Assembly: GCF_000495435.3 (NCBI RefSeq)
Contig: NZ_AXUN02000124.1
Location: 1 to 33,139 of the forward strand
Origin: Youngiibacter fragilis 232.1
Lineage (GTDB): Bacteria > Bacillota > Clostridia > Clostridiales > Clostridiaceae
Length of the DNA: 33,139 nt
Reading direction: 5' to 3'
Shown: one piece after another, positions 6,594 to 14,482 of the stretch
Position numbering within the stretch: the stretch's first letter is position 1
How the letters are laid out: every line of letters starts with the position of its first letter
Position numbers and translations under genes: made by a program
The notes under the pieces: model-generated
What the model saw: the letters and a program-made list of their open reading frames with translations, nothing else
The model's database searches: none
What the model was told of the DNA's origin: nothing

Positions 6594-7843
6594 TTGGTCT
6601 ACATTTTAAGTAAAAATGGAAATCCGCTTATGCCTACCAATCGGCATGGAAAAGTGAAACATCTGTTGAAGGATGGCAAGGCAAAAGTGGTAAGAAGGCA
6701 CCATTCACAATACAGCTGCTGTATGATTCTCCTGAATATACTCAGCCAATCACTCTTGGAGTAGATGCGGGCAGCAAGGTTGTAGGACTTAGCGCAACTA
6801 CTGAGAAGAAAGAGCTTTTTGTCTCAGAGATAACCCTCCGGGATGATATCCCTGAGCTTCTGTCCACCAGAAGACAGAACCGAAGAGCAAGGAGAAACCA
6901 CCTTCGCTACAGAATGGCAAGGTTTCTTAACCGCACCGCATCGAAAAAGGAAGGGTGGCTTGCTCCCTCAGTCAAGCATAAGGTAGACAGCCACTTGAAG
7001 GTAATCGGGAATGTACACAGGATCCTTCCCATATCAAAGATAGTGATTGAAACAGCAAGTTTCGATATCCAGAAGATCAGGAATCCTGAGATCAGCGGGA
7101 GAGAATACCAGCAGGGGGAACAGTTGGGTTTTTGGAATACCAGGGAATATGTTCTCTGGCGGGATAACCACGAATGTCTGCACTGCCATGGCAAGTCAAA
7201 GGACAGAGTACTGAATGTTCACCATAAGGAAAGCAGGAAGACCGGAGGAGATTCTCCCGGCAATCTGGTCACCTTATGCGAGACATGCCATAAGAGCCAT
7301 CATGCAGGCAGGATAAAGCTTAAGCTTACTCCAAACAAGTCATACCGCCATTCAAGCTTCATGGGCATCATGAGATGGTATGTATACAACAGTCTTCAGG
7401 AACTGTACTCAGAGGTTTCCATGACCTATGGATACATCACGAAGAACAACCGAATAAATAATAACATTGAGAAAACCCATAGCGCTGATGCCTACTGCAT
7501 CAGCGGAAACCTTAATGCCAAAAGGATCGATGAGATCTACAATCAGGCGTTCAAGAGGAAGCACAACCGACAGATACACAAGGCGAACTTCCTAAAGGGC
7601 GGAAAGAAAAAGCTGAATCAGTCCGCTTACGAAGTCAAGGGATTCCGCCTGTTTGACCATGTGAGATACAGGGACGAGGAATGCTTCATTTTCGGAAGAA
7701 GGACATCTGGTTATTTTGACTTGCGCAAACTGGATGGCTCGGTTGTCCACAGGAGTGCAAGCTTCAAGGAAATTAAACTGTTGAAAAGACAGAATACCAT
7801 ACTGATCGAACGAAAGGGGTGTAATGGAGTTCTCCTCTCATGA
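6594..7843 (+). pseudogene. iscB: IscB RNA-guided nuclease, one-base frameshift near 6698
   Basis: IscB is the Cas9-ancestor nuclease with a RuvC domain split by an HNH domain. TTG 6594 follows AAAGGGG and opens [18 protein letters not shown], which holds the diagnostic PLMP motif. The frame then breaks: AAGAAGG-CACC (6694-6703) appears to lack one G, and adding it gives the expected VVRRAPFTIQL. Downstream are RuvC-I GVDAGSK, the arginine-rich bridge RRQNRRARR, RuvC-II IETASFD, an HNH domain with CLHC...VHH...CETC, RuvC-III THSADAY, and the C-terminal GFRLFDHVRY...GRRTSGYFDLR region. The restored length is 416 residues, normal for the family. All catalytic motifs are kept, so the frameshift is recent, a sequencing error, or somehow bypassed. 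The stop codon lies in the right-end hairpin. Confidence 0.88.
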
Positions 7844-7852
7844 CTGAAGTCA
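7841..7852. repeat. Right-end hairpin of the IscB element
   Basis: TGAC-TGAA-GTCA, a 4-bp stem sharing the core GACTGAAGTC with the left end. Its first three bases are the iscB stop codon. The element edge lies about 22 bases further right. Confidence 0.75.
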
Positions 7853-7874
7853 CGAGTCTCCGAACTCCAATGCT

Positions 7875-7985
7875 TATGAATTGGCATACAGGATAGCACA
7901 ATTAGATAATGGAGAAATAATAATAGTAATAATGGCAGGAACAAGAGAAAATTTCTATAAGGAATTGAAAAGGTATATGAAATAA
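7875..7985 (+). pseudogene. RelE/ParE-family toxin, 3' part
   Basis: In the frame continuing from 6318, this stretch encodes YELAYRIAQLDNGEIIIVIMAGTRENFYKELKRYMK and a TAA. It is the C-terminal half of the RelE-like toxin, including the conserved 'AGTREN-FY-EL-RY' ending. It has no start signal of its own and is separated from its 5' part by the IscB element. Confidence 0.9.
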
Positions 7986-8157
7986 ATATTTAATATATGT
8001 AATAGACTTTTATAGCATATTAAAAATGTAGAATCATAAAAACTAGATATGAAAAATGCTATTTTGCCTTAAGTGACAAAGAACAGGTGAGATAAAGACT
8101 AGGGAGCAAAGTAAGGACTATATGTAAGAGGTTAAGGAATAGTTAGTTAAATTTAGT

Positions 8158-8199
8158 TGAAAAATCATCCTATCGCAATTTTTGGTAGGATGATTTTTT
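8158..8199. terminator. Bidirectional rho-independent terminator
   Basis: AAAATCATCCTA (8161-8172) pairs with TAGGATGATTTT (8186-8197), flanked by T-runs on both strands. It can end the toxin-antitoxin transcript on the + strand and the 8347-8892 gene on the - strand. The rest of 7986-8346 shows no gene. Confidence 0.85.
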
Positions 8200-8346
8200 G
8201 CTTGAAAGTCATATTCACGGTATTCTTTTTTACTGATAAATCACTAAAGTACAGAAGGTGGTTCTGGCCCATTTTGAAGAAAAGTCAGCCATATCCAGAA
8301 CTGAAATCAATCGACAAGACCAGTGGGCATAAGATCCAAGATGAGA

Positions 8347-8892
8347 CTAATCTTCAACATCAAAGTGCTCATCCATGAGTTCTACAAATGAATCACGGGA
8401 TTGCTCAACACTATATGTATCGGTAATGTCGAACGAGGAGTCGATAATCTCTGACATCTTTTCCTCATCATAAATGTATGCTTTCCCCAAAATGCCAATC
8501 CTGAACTCCTTGCTACCAGAAAGGAGGTGACTTATAAGTTTGATGACTTCATTTTCTGACCTGCGTGCCAGGAATTGCATGTCATCACCTGCTTTTCTCA
8601 AGGAAGAGTAGGCTTTCAGCACTTTCTTATCGTGTTTATCAGAGTCATCAGGATTATCCAGCCATGTTACAGGATAGTAATATTCCATGCTCTCATCGTA
8701 CTTCTCGAGCAGTTCTCCCAAATCTGAAGAATAATTCTTGAAGTCCATGTATTCTGCTACTGTATACATGAAAGCATCTTTTATATCCTCAATATTAGAA
8801 AAGTCATAAGGCTGTGAACGATGCTTCATGCTTAGTGCCTGGTTTATCATTTCAATCCTTTCTCTTGATTGCTTGTCATAAAAATTCGGCAT
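8347..8892 (-). CDS. Uncharacterised acidic protein
   Basis: A 181-residue protein, not recognised. It is rich in Asp and Glu, predicted mostly helical, with no signal peptide or membrane segment. A region near residues 105-150 (RRSENEVIKLISHLLSGSKEFRIGILGKAYIYD) is the least polar and may be the fold core. AAAGGGAGG is well placed before the ATG at 8892, so it is a genuine gene. It is the only complete minus-strand gene in the window and lies between the disrupted toxin-antitoxin locus and the PTS operon. It could be accessory (defence- or phage-related) cargo, but the sequence does not show it. Confidence 0.75.
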   Translation of the reverse strand: MPNFYDKQSRERIEMINQALSMKHRSQPYDFSNIEDIKDAFMYTVAEYMDFKNYSSDLGELLEKYDESMEYYYPVTWLDNPDDSDKHDKKVLKAYSSLRKAGDDMQFLARRSENEVIKLISHLLSGSKEFRIGILGKAYIYDEEKMSEIIDSSFDITDTYSVEQSRDSFVELMDEHFDVED

Positions 8893-8917
8893 TTTTATAC
8901 CTCCCTTTCAAAATAAT

Positions 8918-8946
8918 ATCAAATGAGAACTCCAATACGCTGTCAA
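8918..8946 (-). promoter_or_regulatory. Promoter for the minus-strand gene
   Basis: On the minus strand, a perfect TTGACA (complement of 8941-8946), a 17-base spacer and TTTGAT (complement of 8918-8923), 25 bases before the start codon of the 181-residue protein. Confidence 0.55.
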
Positions 8947-9136
8947 CACACTATGATGAAAAGATACTATAAGCATTGTTGTTTGCTATTGTAATGGTTA
9001 CCTATTTATTATGAAATAATCTGTTTGTTCTGTCAATAAACGACAAATATGATTTTAATGACAAGGGTTGAAACCCAAACATAAGAGGTCAAGTGTGTCT
9101 GGTATGTAATAGATTAAGCTAAAAAAGAGATAAATA

Positions 9137-9154
9137 ATGTTACGAATGTTACGA
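9137..9154. repeat. Tandem 9-bp direct repeat upstream of the PTS operon
   Basis: ATGTTACGA occurs twice head to tail (9137-9145 and 9146-9154), about 50 bases before a TATAAT-like element. The position suits an activator site, perhaps for the PRD regulator of this operon. This is speculative. Confidence 0.35.
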
Positions 9155-9202
9155 ATGGAACCATTATTCAGATACGAAGTATTCTTGAAAGTGACTTTTA
9201 TT

Positions 9203-9273
9203 TATAATAGCGCAACTAAATGCTAATCATTGGATGGTGCATCTGACACAAATATATGCAGTAAACGTTTTAT
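9203..9273 (+). promoter_or_regulatory. Promoter and cre-like region of the PTS operon
   Basis: TATAAT occurs at 9203-9208 without a good -35 box, which fits a promoter needing an activator. A second possible promoter is TTGGAT (9230-9235), a 17-base spacer, TATATG (9253-9258). AGTAAACGTTTTAT (9260-9273) keeps the AAACGTTT core of a CcpA cre box but misses three outer positions. The remainder of 8947-9362 has no gene. Confidence 0.4.
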
Positions 9274-9362
9274 TTTTGTGCAGGCTTTTGTTATTTTCGG
9301 AAATATGTTTTGAGTATAAACTGACAGTAGCAAAAGAAGACGAAGAGAAGGAGGTGATTGAA

Positions 9363-9818
9363 ATGGGGATATTGAACAAGAATCTGGTGATCCTTGATGC
9401 TGATGTCAGTTCTGCCGAGGAATGTATCAGGAAGGCAGGGAACCTGTTCTTTGAATACGGCTATGTGGCTGACGGATATGTGGATGAAGTCCTTGAAAGG
9501 GAGAAGGTATATCCGACAGGACTTCCGGGCAAGGGAATAAGCATAGCTATCCCTCACACTACAAACAAGCTGGTCAACAAGCCAGCGATAGGAGTCATCA
9601 TACCAAGGAAGCCGGTGCAGTTTGCAATGATGGGAACAAAAGACAGCATGCTGGACTGTGAGATAATAATGCCTTTGGTCATAAAGGACTCAAACTCGCA
9701 GATAGCCACACTCAGGAAGCTTATGCACATAATACAGGATGGTGAACTTTTGAGAAAGATCAGGGATTCGAAGAATGAAGACGAGGTCCTTGATTGTCTG
9801 GGGATGTTAGAAGATTAA
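9363..9818 (+). CDS. PTS EIIA component, galactitol/fructose type
   Basis: A 151-residue cytosolic phosphocarrier that takes phosphate from HPr and passes it to EIIB. The phosphorylatable His is residue 65 in SIAIPHTTN, the classic PTS EIIA type-2 site. The ATG at 9363 is chosen over longer in-frame starts because AAGGAGGTGA lies just before it. It is the first gene of a PTS operon and is followed 13 bases later by EIIB. With the GatB/GatC-like partners it forms a three-subunit galactitol-class permease, though the sugar may be another polyol. Confidence 0.92.
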   Translation: MGILNKNLVILDADVSSAEECIRKAGNLFFEYGYVADGYVDEVLEREKVYPTGLPGKGISIAIPHTTNKLVNKPAIGVIIPRKPVQFAMMGTKDSMLDCEIIMPLVIKDSNSQIATLRKLMHIIQDGELLRKIRDSKNEDEVLDCLGMLED

Positions 9819-9831
9819 GGGGGGGAAACAC

Positions 9832-10131
9832 ATGAGATCAGTAAAGATTCTATCTGTATGCGGATCAGGAACGGTCAGCTCGGCGATGCTTTCATCGAAG
9901 CTGTCAGATGTCCTTGAAGAGAACGGCTATGACATGGATGCAACAGAGGTCAGTCCCGGGGGCGTTGAAGTGGCCATGGCATCATCGCACTATGACCTTA
10001 TAGCCTACACAAGCCCTGTTGAGGGCAAATACAATGTTCCAATACTCAATGCCACCGGTTTCCTGGTAGGGATCAATGAGGATGAGTTCGTCGAGGAACT
10101 CCTCAAGGTCGTCGGAAACCTGAAGCTCTAA
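9832..10131 (+). CDS. PTS EIIB component, galactitol (GatB) type
   Basis: A 99-residue EIIB with the phosphocysteine loop SVCGSGTVSSAM (Cys10). Cys10 accepts phosphate from EIIA His65 and donates it to the incoming sugar. The length and the CGSG loop fit the GatB family. The start follows GGGGGG at 9819-9824. It lies between EIIA and EIIC in the same transcript. Confidence 0.92.
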   Translation: MRSVKILSVCGSGTVSSAMLSSKLSDVLEENGYDMDATEVSPGGVEVAMASSHYDLIAYTSPVEGKYNVPILNATGFLVGINEDEFVEELLKVVGNLKL

Positions 10132-10194
10132 GTAACAGGCTTTAATTTTGGGATTCATAATTTATAATAAAGCGGAAAAGGAGAGAGTATTTAC

Positions 10195-11619
10195 ATGTGG
10201 AGTTTTCTGAAACAATTCTTTGACACCTTCGGCAACTATATCACGGTACCAATTATCCTTTTTGTAATCGCGAAGATATTCAAAGCTCCGACGAAGAAGG
10301 CATTCGTATCAGCGGTGCTTGCCGGAGTCGGACTCAAGGGTATGGCATTCATAACAAGTGCCTTCGGTGCGGTCCTTTCGCCACTTGTACAGCAGATAGT
10401 ATCAGCTACAGGGATCAACCTTCCTGCGCTTGATGTCGGCTGGCAGGCGGTAGCATCAGTGGCATACTCGACAGACATCGGAATGATGTTCATAGGAGTA
10501 GGGCTTGTGTTCCAGGTTGTCCTCTACCTCATAAAGTGGACAGACATATTCATGCCTTCAGACCTCTGGAACAACTACTCGATAATAGTCTGGGGATCGA
10601 TGTTTTACCAGATAACAGGTAACCTTGTGATAGCTTTCGCACTAATGCTCTTCATCAACATGGTGGTGCTCCTTATCGCAGAGGTTGTCCAGAAGAGGTG
10701 GTCGACGTACTACAGGTATCCTGGCTGCGCCATGACAGCTCCACACCATATGGGCGATGCCCCAATGTACCTGGTCCTTGACTATGTGCTTGGAAAGATC
10801 GGATTCGACAAGATCAATGTAAGACCTGACACTATTAAGAAGAGAATCGGATTCCTTGGCGAACCGATGTATATAGGACTCATAGTCGGTGTAATCCTCG
10901 GATTCGTAGGAAACATAGCGAAACTGGGAGCCATGGCTTCATGGGGACAGATCGCAAACGTAGCAGTGACCTGCGCGGCAGTAATGGCCATATTCCCCAA
11001 GATAGCAGGACTCTTCGCATCAGCGTTCACTACAATAACAGACTATTCAAGGAAGACCCTGAAGAACAGCAAGTATGGAAAAGACAGGGAATTCATAATA
11101 GCGGTAAACGATGCTCTTGGTTATGGAGAAGCGGCGACGCTTACTACAGGACTTCTTGTAATACCAATAGCGGTTCTCCTTGCGTTCATACTGCCTGGCA
11201 ACATAGTAATACCTGTTATGGTTCTGCCTTCGCTCCCTTACATGGTTGAAGTACCGGTATCCCTAAGCGATGGAAACATAATCAAGTCTGTAGTTGCAGC
11301 CAGCATAGTATTCGCAGCTAAGCTTCTCATGGCATCAGCATGGGCAGCGGTATTCACTCAGATAGCGGTTAACGTAGGATTCCAGGTTACATCGGGAACA
11401 GTACTGATAATAGGGTTCATAATGTCCAATGTGACAGCAGGACTAATTACATTCGCGTTCCTGTCGATGAACCCACTGATAATATTCGGAACAATAGCTC
11501 TCTACCTCGTATTCTTCTACTTCTTCAAGAAGAACAAGGCAGCAGTTCACGAGTACCTTGAAAACAGAGCGACAAGCTACAGGAACATGGTGACAGCAGA
11601 AGCGGAACAGACAGCTTAA
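10195..11619 (+). CDS. PTS EIIC permease, galactitol (GatC) type
   Basis: A 474-residue polytopic membrane protein, close to the usual GatC length of about 450. It has around ten or more hydrophobic segments and imports the sugar while EIIB phosphorylates it. The start follows AAAAGGAGAG. GatC-family permeases handle galactitol and also D-arabitol, xylitol and related polyols, so the substrate is best left as a polyol. The next gene follows after a stable intercistronic hairpin. Confidence 0.92.
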   Translation: MWSFLKQFFDTFGNYITVPIILFVIAKIFKAPTKKAFVSAVLAGVGLKGMAFITSAFGAVLSPLVQQIVSATGINLPALDVGWQAVASVAYSTDIGMMFIGVGLVFQVVLYLIKWTDIFMPSDLWNNYSIIVWGSMFYQITGNLVIAFALMLFINMVVLLIAEVVQKRWSTYYRYPGCAMTAPHHMGDAPMYLVLDYVLGKIGFDKINVRPDTIKKRIGFLGEPMYIGLIVGVILGFVGNIAKLGAMASWGQIANVAVTCAAVMAIFPKIAGLFASAFTTITDYSRKTLKNSKYGKDREFIIAVNDALGYGEAATLTTGLLVIPIAVLLAFILPGNIVIPVMVLPSLPYMVEVPVSLSDGNIIKSVVAASIVFAAKLLMASAWAAVFTQIAVNVGFQVTSGTVLIIGFIMSNVTAGLITFAFLSMNPLIIFGTIALYLVFFYFFKKNKAAVHEYLENRATSYRNMVTAEAEQTA

Positions 11620-11630
11620 AAAGACATTTG

Positions 11631-11661
11631 GTGGTTCGTTCTGCAAAGCGGAACGAACCAC
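11631..11661 (+). other. Intercistronic hairpin after EIIC
   Basis: GTGGTTCGTTC (11631-11641) and GAACGAACCAC (11651-11661) form a perfect 11-bp stem with a 9-base loop and no T-run after it. It is therefore more likely an mRNA-stabilising or processing element that separates expression of the transporter genes from that of the enzyme genes than a terminator. Confidence 0.6.
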
Positions 11662-11681
11662 TCAATTAAGGAGTGATAGGT

Positions 11682-12734
11682 TTGAAGATAGTGATCGTAG
11701 GGGACAGGATAGTAAGTCTTGAGCTGCTTGAGGAAGCAGTCAGGAATCTCTCAGTTCCGGAGGACATTGAGATAAAGAGCCTGATCTGGGAGACGGCAGA
11801 CAGGCCGGATTTTCAGAAGAGAGCTCAGAACCTTGAAAAGAACGGACCAGAAGCGGAAGAGCCACCAGCAGGTCTGATTGAAGCAGTGGCAGATGCTGAC
11901 GTACTTCTCGTGCATTTCTGCCCAGTTGCACGAAAGGTGATTGAAGCAGGGAAGAACCTGAAGCTAATAGGAACCTGCAGAGGCGGAATGGAACATGTGG
12001 ATGTAGATGCAGCAACGGAAAAGAACATACCGGTCATACATGTGATAAGGAATGCTGAGGCAACCTCCGACTTTGCAATAGGACTGATTTTCTCTGAGAC
12101 AAGGAACATAGCAAGAGGCCATGCGGCACTAAAGACGGGAGTATGGAGAAAGGACTATGTCAATGCCGGATACACAACGACAATCAGGGAAATGACACTT
12201 GGTTTGATAGGGCTTGGAAACATTGGAAAGCTTGTTGCTGAAAAGGCTGCCGCTATTGGAATGAAAGTGCTTGCACATGACCCTTATGTGCCTCAGGAAA
12301 AGGCAGACTCACTTGGACTCAAGGTCAGGATGACAGAGAAAGAGGAGATCTTCAGGAGCTGTGATGTAGTTTCACTGCATATGAGGGCGACACCTGAGAC
12401 GAAGAACAGTATTGGCAGTGAACTGCTTGGTATGATGAAGCCAACAGCGTATCTGATAAACACATCAAGGGCGACAATCATCGACAAGGAAGCGCTTTAC
12501 GAGGCATTGAATGAAAGAAGGATAGGCGGTGCAGCACTGGATGTATTCTGGGATGAACCGGTACCGGCTGATGATCCAATGCTCTCGCTTGATAACCTGA
12601 CAATGACTCCTCACCTCGCAGGAAACGTGGTTGATGCGCTTCCAAAGTCCCCGAACCTTCTAGTAAGGACGATAAACAAGTATTGGAAAGAAGGAAACAC
12701 TGAGATGGTAGTAAATGCCGACAAGATAAGCTAA
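11682..12734 (+). CDS. D-isomer-specific 2-hydroxyacid dehydrogenase
   Basis: A 350-residue NAD-dependent dehydrogenase interconverting a D-2-hydroxy acid and a 2-keto acid. The Rossmann motif GLIGLGNIGKL lies near residues 177-187. The catalytic Arg is in NTSRATIID, the Glu in WDEPVPADDP and the His in TPHLAG. TTG 11682 is preferred to GTG 11673 because AAGGAG (11668-11673) is spaced to it. Members of this family occur in threonate/erythronate and other sugar-acid pathways. Here it may oxidise a sugar-acid intermediate or reduce a keto product of the aldolase step; the exact substrate is unknown. Confidence 0.87.
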   Translation: MKIVIVGDRIVSLELLEEAVRNLSVPEDIEIKSLIWETADRPDFQKRAQNLEKNGPEAEEPPAGLIEAVADADVLLVHFCPVARKVIEAGKNLKLIGTCRGGMEHVDVDAATEKNIPVIHVIRNAEATSDFAIGLIFSETRNIARGHAALKTGVWRKDYVNAGYTTTIREMTLGLIGLGNIGKLVAEKAAAIGMKVLAHDPYVPQEKADSLGLKVRMTEKEEIFRSCDVVSLHMRATPETKNSIGSELLGMMKPTAYLINTSRATIIDKEALYEALNERRIGGAALDVFWDEPVPADDPMLSLDNLTMTPHLAGNVVDALPKSPNLLVRTINKYWKEGNTEMVVNADKIS

Positions 12735-12746
12735 GGAGTGAATGAG

Positions 12747-13427
12747 ATGAGATTCTTAAAGGAACGCGAACAGATAGTTGAATATGGGAAGAAAATGAGT
12801 GCAGCAGGCTTGAGCAAGGGAACAAGTGGAAACCTGAGCATATACATACCATCAGAAGGACTCATGGTTATCAGCCCTTCAGGAGTAGGTTATTTCGAAA
12901 CAACGCCTGAGGATGTCGTAGTGATGGACCTGGAAGGCAATGTCGTAGAGGGAAACTGCAAGCCATCAAGCGAATTCGGTCTCCACAGCGCATTCTACAA
13001 GAACAGGAGCGACGTCCAGGCTGTTGTGCACACCCACTCCACCTATTGCACGACCTTTGCCTGCCTGAGAAAGCCGATATCAGCAGTACATTATGTCATA
13101 GCAAGTGCAGCTACTGATGAGGTCCAGTGCTCCGACTATGCTACATTCGGGACGGAAGAGCTGGCGGAGAATGTAATTGGTACCTGCGGAAAGGCGAATG
13201 CAGTGCTTTTGGCAAACCATGGGCTTGTAACATGCGGAGTAAACATGGCGAAGGCATTCGGGCTTGCCTCAAACATGGAATTCGTTGCAGAGATGCAGTG
13301 GAGAACACTGAGTGTTGGAACACCGGTTGTATTACCTGAAGATGAGATAGCAAATGTAATGGAGAGGTTCAAGAGCTACGGACAACCGAAGAAGGTACAG
13401 GAAGCGGGAGCTCCGGGCGGGTACTGA
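12747..13427 (+). CDS. Class II aldolase (fuculose/ribulose-1-phosphate aldolase-like)
   Basis: A 226-residue zinc-dependent aldolase of the FucA/AraD family, which cleaves a 1-phosphoketose to DHAP and an aldehyde. Seen: SKGTSGNLS near residues 23-31, the catalytic Glu76 in KPSSEFGLH, zinc ligands His95 and His97 in VVHTHSTY, and a third ligand in LLANHGLV. The ATG at 12747 is set by AAGGAG at 12733-12738, which overlaps the stop of the preceding gene. In this operon the likely substrate is the ketose phosphate made by PTS uptake and the zinc dehydrogenase. Isomerase or decarboxylase members of this fold lack the Glu, so an aldolase is favoured. Confidence 0.88.
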   Translation: MRFLKEREQIVEYGKKMSAAGLSKGTSGNLSIYIPSEGLMVISPSGVGYFETTPEDVVVMDLEGNVVEGNCKPSSEFGLHSAFYKNRSDVQAVVHTHSTYCTTFACLRKPISAVHYVIASAATDEVQCSDYATFGTEELAENVIGTCGKANAVLLANHGLVTCGVNMAKAFGLASNMEFVAEMQWRTLSVGTPVVLPEDEIANVMERFKSYGQPKKVQEAGAPGGY

Positions 13428-13429
13428 CC

Positions 13430-14467
13430 ATGGGAGTGATGAGAAGGGCCGTCCTTTACGGTGAGAAGGACCTGAGGATAGAGGAGTGTCCGATCCCTGA
13501 AATCGGAGATGACGAGGTCCTCGTACAGAACATGGTATCAACCACCTGCGGGACCGACGTCAAGATATACAAGAGAGGTTATCCTCTGTTAAAGCCGCCG
13601 CATCCCTTCGGGCATGAATTCTCTGGGATTATCGCGGCGACAGGAAAGAGCGTGAAAGGTTTCAGGGAAGGCGACAGGGTCGCAGTACACAATTCAGCTC
13701 CATGCAACAGCTGCTGGTACTGCAAAAACAATCTACAGTCAATGTGCTCCGATATGCTGTTCAACAGAGGTGCCTACGCGGAATATGTGAAAGTGCCTGG
13801 ACGTATAGTCAGACAGAACATGTTCAGGATGCCTGATTCAATGTCACACAGGACAGCTGCGCTGATGGAACCACTGTCCTGTGCCGTATACGGACTTTCA
13901 AACTGTCCGGTTTCAACGGGCGACACTGTGGTCATAAACGGGGCCGGGCCGATAGGGCTCATGTTCGTAAAGCTAAGCGCCATGGTAGGGGCGAGAGTGA
14001 TCGTGACAGACCTGTCTGAATCAAGGCTTGCGACTGCGAGGATGCTTGGAGCTTCAGTGACAGTTAAGGTCAGCGAATCCCAAGACATAGCCCTGGAAGT
14101 CAGAAGGCTTACGGAGGACGAGCGGGGTTCTGACATCGTAATCGAAGCCACAGGACTCGTAAAGGTTTGGGAAGACAGCATGCGGATGGTCAGAAAGGGA
14201 GGGTTCGTGCTCTTTTTCGGAGGAACCAGCACAGGCAGCTTTTTCAAGGGTGATGCCAACCTCATGCACTACTCGCAGGTGACACTGAAGGGAGTATTCC
14301 ATACCACACCTCTTCATGTCATGAAGGCCTTCAACCTGCTCAAGGACGGGTCAGTAGGGAGCGAAATATTCGTACAGGACAGCTATGCTCTTACAGACCT
14401 CGAAAAGGCCATACTTTCACATTCGGAGCAGAAAGTGGTAAAGAACTGCATAGACTATACTTTATAG
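13430..14467 (+). CDS. Zinc-dependent medium-chain alcohol/polyol-phosphate dehydrogenase
   Basis: A 345-residue MDR-family dehydrogenase. Catalytic zinc region: CGTDVKIY and GHEFSG near the N-terminus with the later Glu in MEPLSC. Structural zinc: the four-Cys lobe CNSCWYCKNNLQSMC. NAD-binding: GAGPIGLMF. Such enzymes beside galactitol-type PTS genes usually oxidise the polyol phosphate formed during import (as galactitol-1-phosphate 5-dehydrogenase does) to a ketose phosphate. The start is either ATG 13430, three bases after the aldolase stop, or ATG 13439; neither has an ideal ribosome binding site. Confidence 0.9.
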   Translation: MGVMRRAVLYGEKDLRIEECPIPEIGDDEVLVQNMVSTTCGTDVKIYKRGYPLLKPPHPFGHEFSGIIAATGKSVKGFREGDRVAVHNSAPCNSCWYCKNNLQSMCSDMLFNRGAYAEYVKVPGRIVRQNMFRMPDSMSHRTAALMEPLSCAVYGLSNCPVSTGDTVVINGAGPIGLMFVKLSAMVGARVIVTDLSESRLATARMLGASVTVKVSESQDIALEVRRLTEDERGSDIVIEATGLVKVWEDSMRMVRKGGFVLFFGGTSTGSFFKGDANLMHYSQVTLKGVFHTTPLHVMKAFNLLKDGSVGSEIFVQDSYALTDLEKAILSHSEQKVVKNCIDYTL

Positions 14468-14482
14468 ACAGGAGTGATTCAG

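Larger units (their letters stand above)
6319..7874 (+). mobile_element. IscB (OMEGA) transposable element of the IS200/IS605 superfamily, without tnpA
   Basis: About 1,556 bp inserted in the toxin gene; the exact edges shift by one or two bases because T residues are shared at both junctions. Both ends carry a hairpin with the same core GACTGAAGTC: left at 6334-6343 and right at 7842-7851. This is typical of the subterminal hairpins bound by Y1 transposases. There is no target-site duplication, as expected for single-strand transposition. Inside lie a structured non-coding region and iscB. No TnpA gene is present, so movement would need a transposase supplied in trans. Confidence 0.88.

Noticed and set aside
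6914-7843. A stand-alone HNH endonuclease gene beginning at ATG 6914
   Set aside because: RuvC-I and the arginine-rich bridge lie upstream in the same frame and the PLMP motif in the shifted frame, so this is the body of iscB, not a separate HNH gene.
8157-8378. A 73-codon + strand frame
   Set aside because: It begins inside a bidirectional terminator and runs antisense into the 181-residue gene; no motif is seen.
9234-9362. 43-residue N-terminal extension of the EIIA protein
   Set aside because: AAGGAGGTGA immediately before ATG 9363 and the normal EIIA length favour the shorter form; the extension covers the promoter region.
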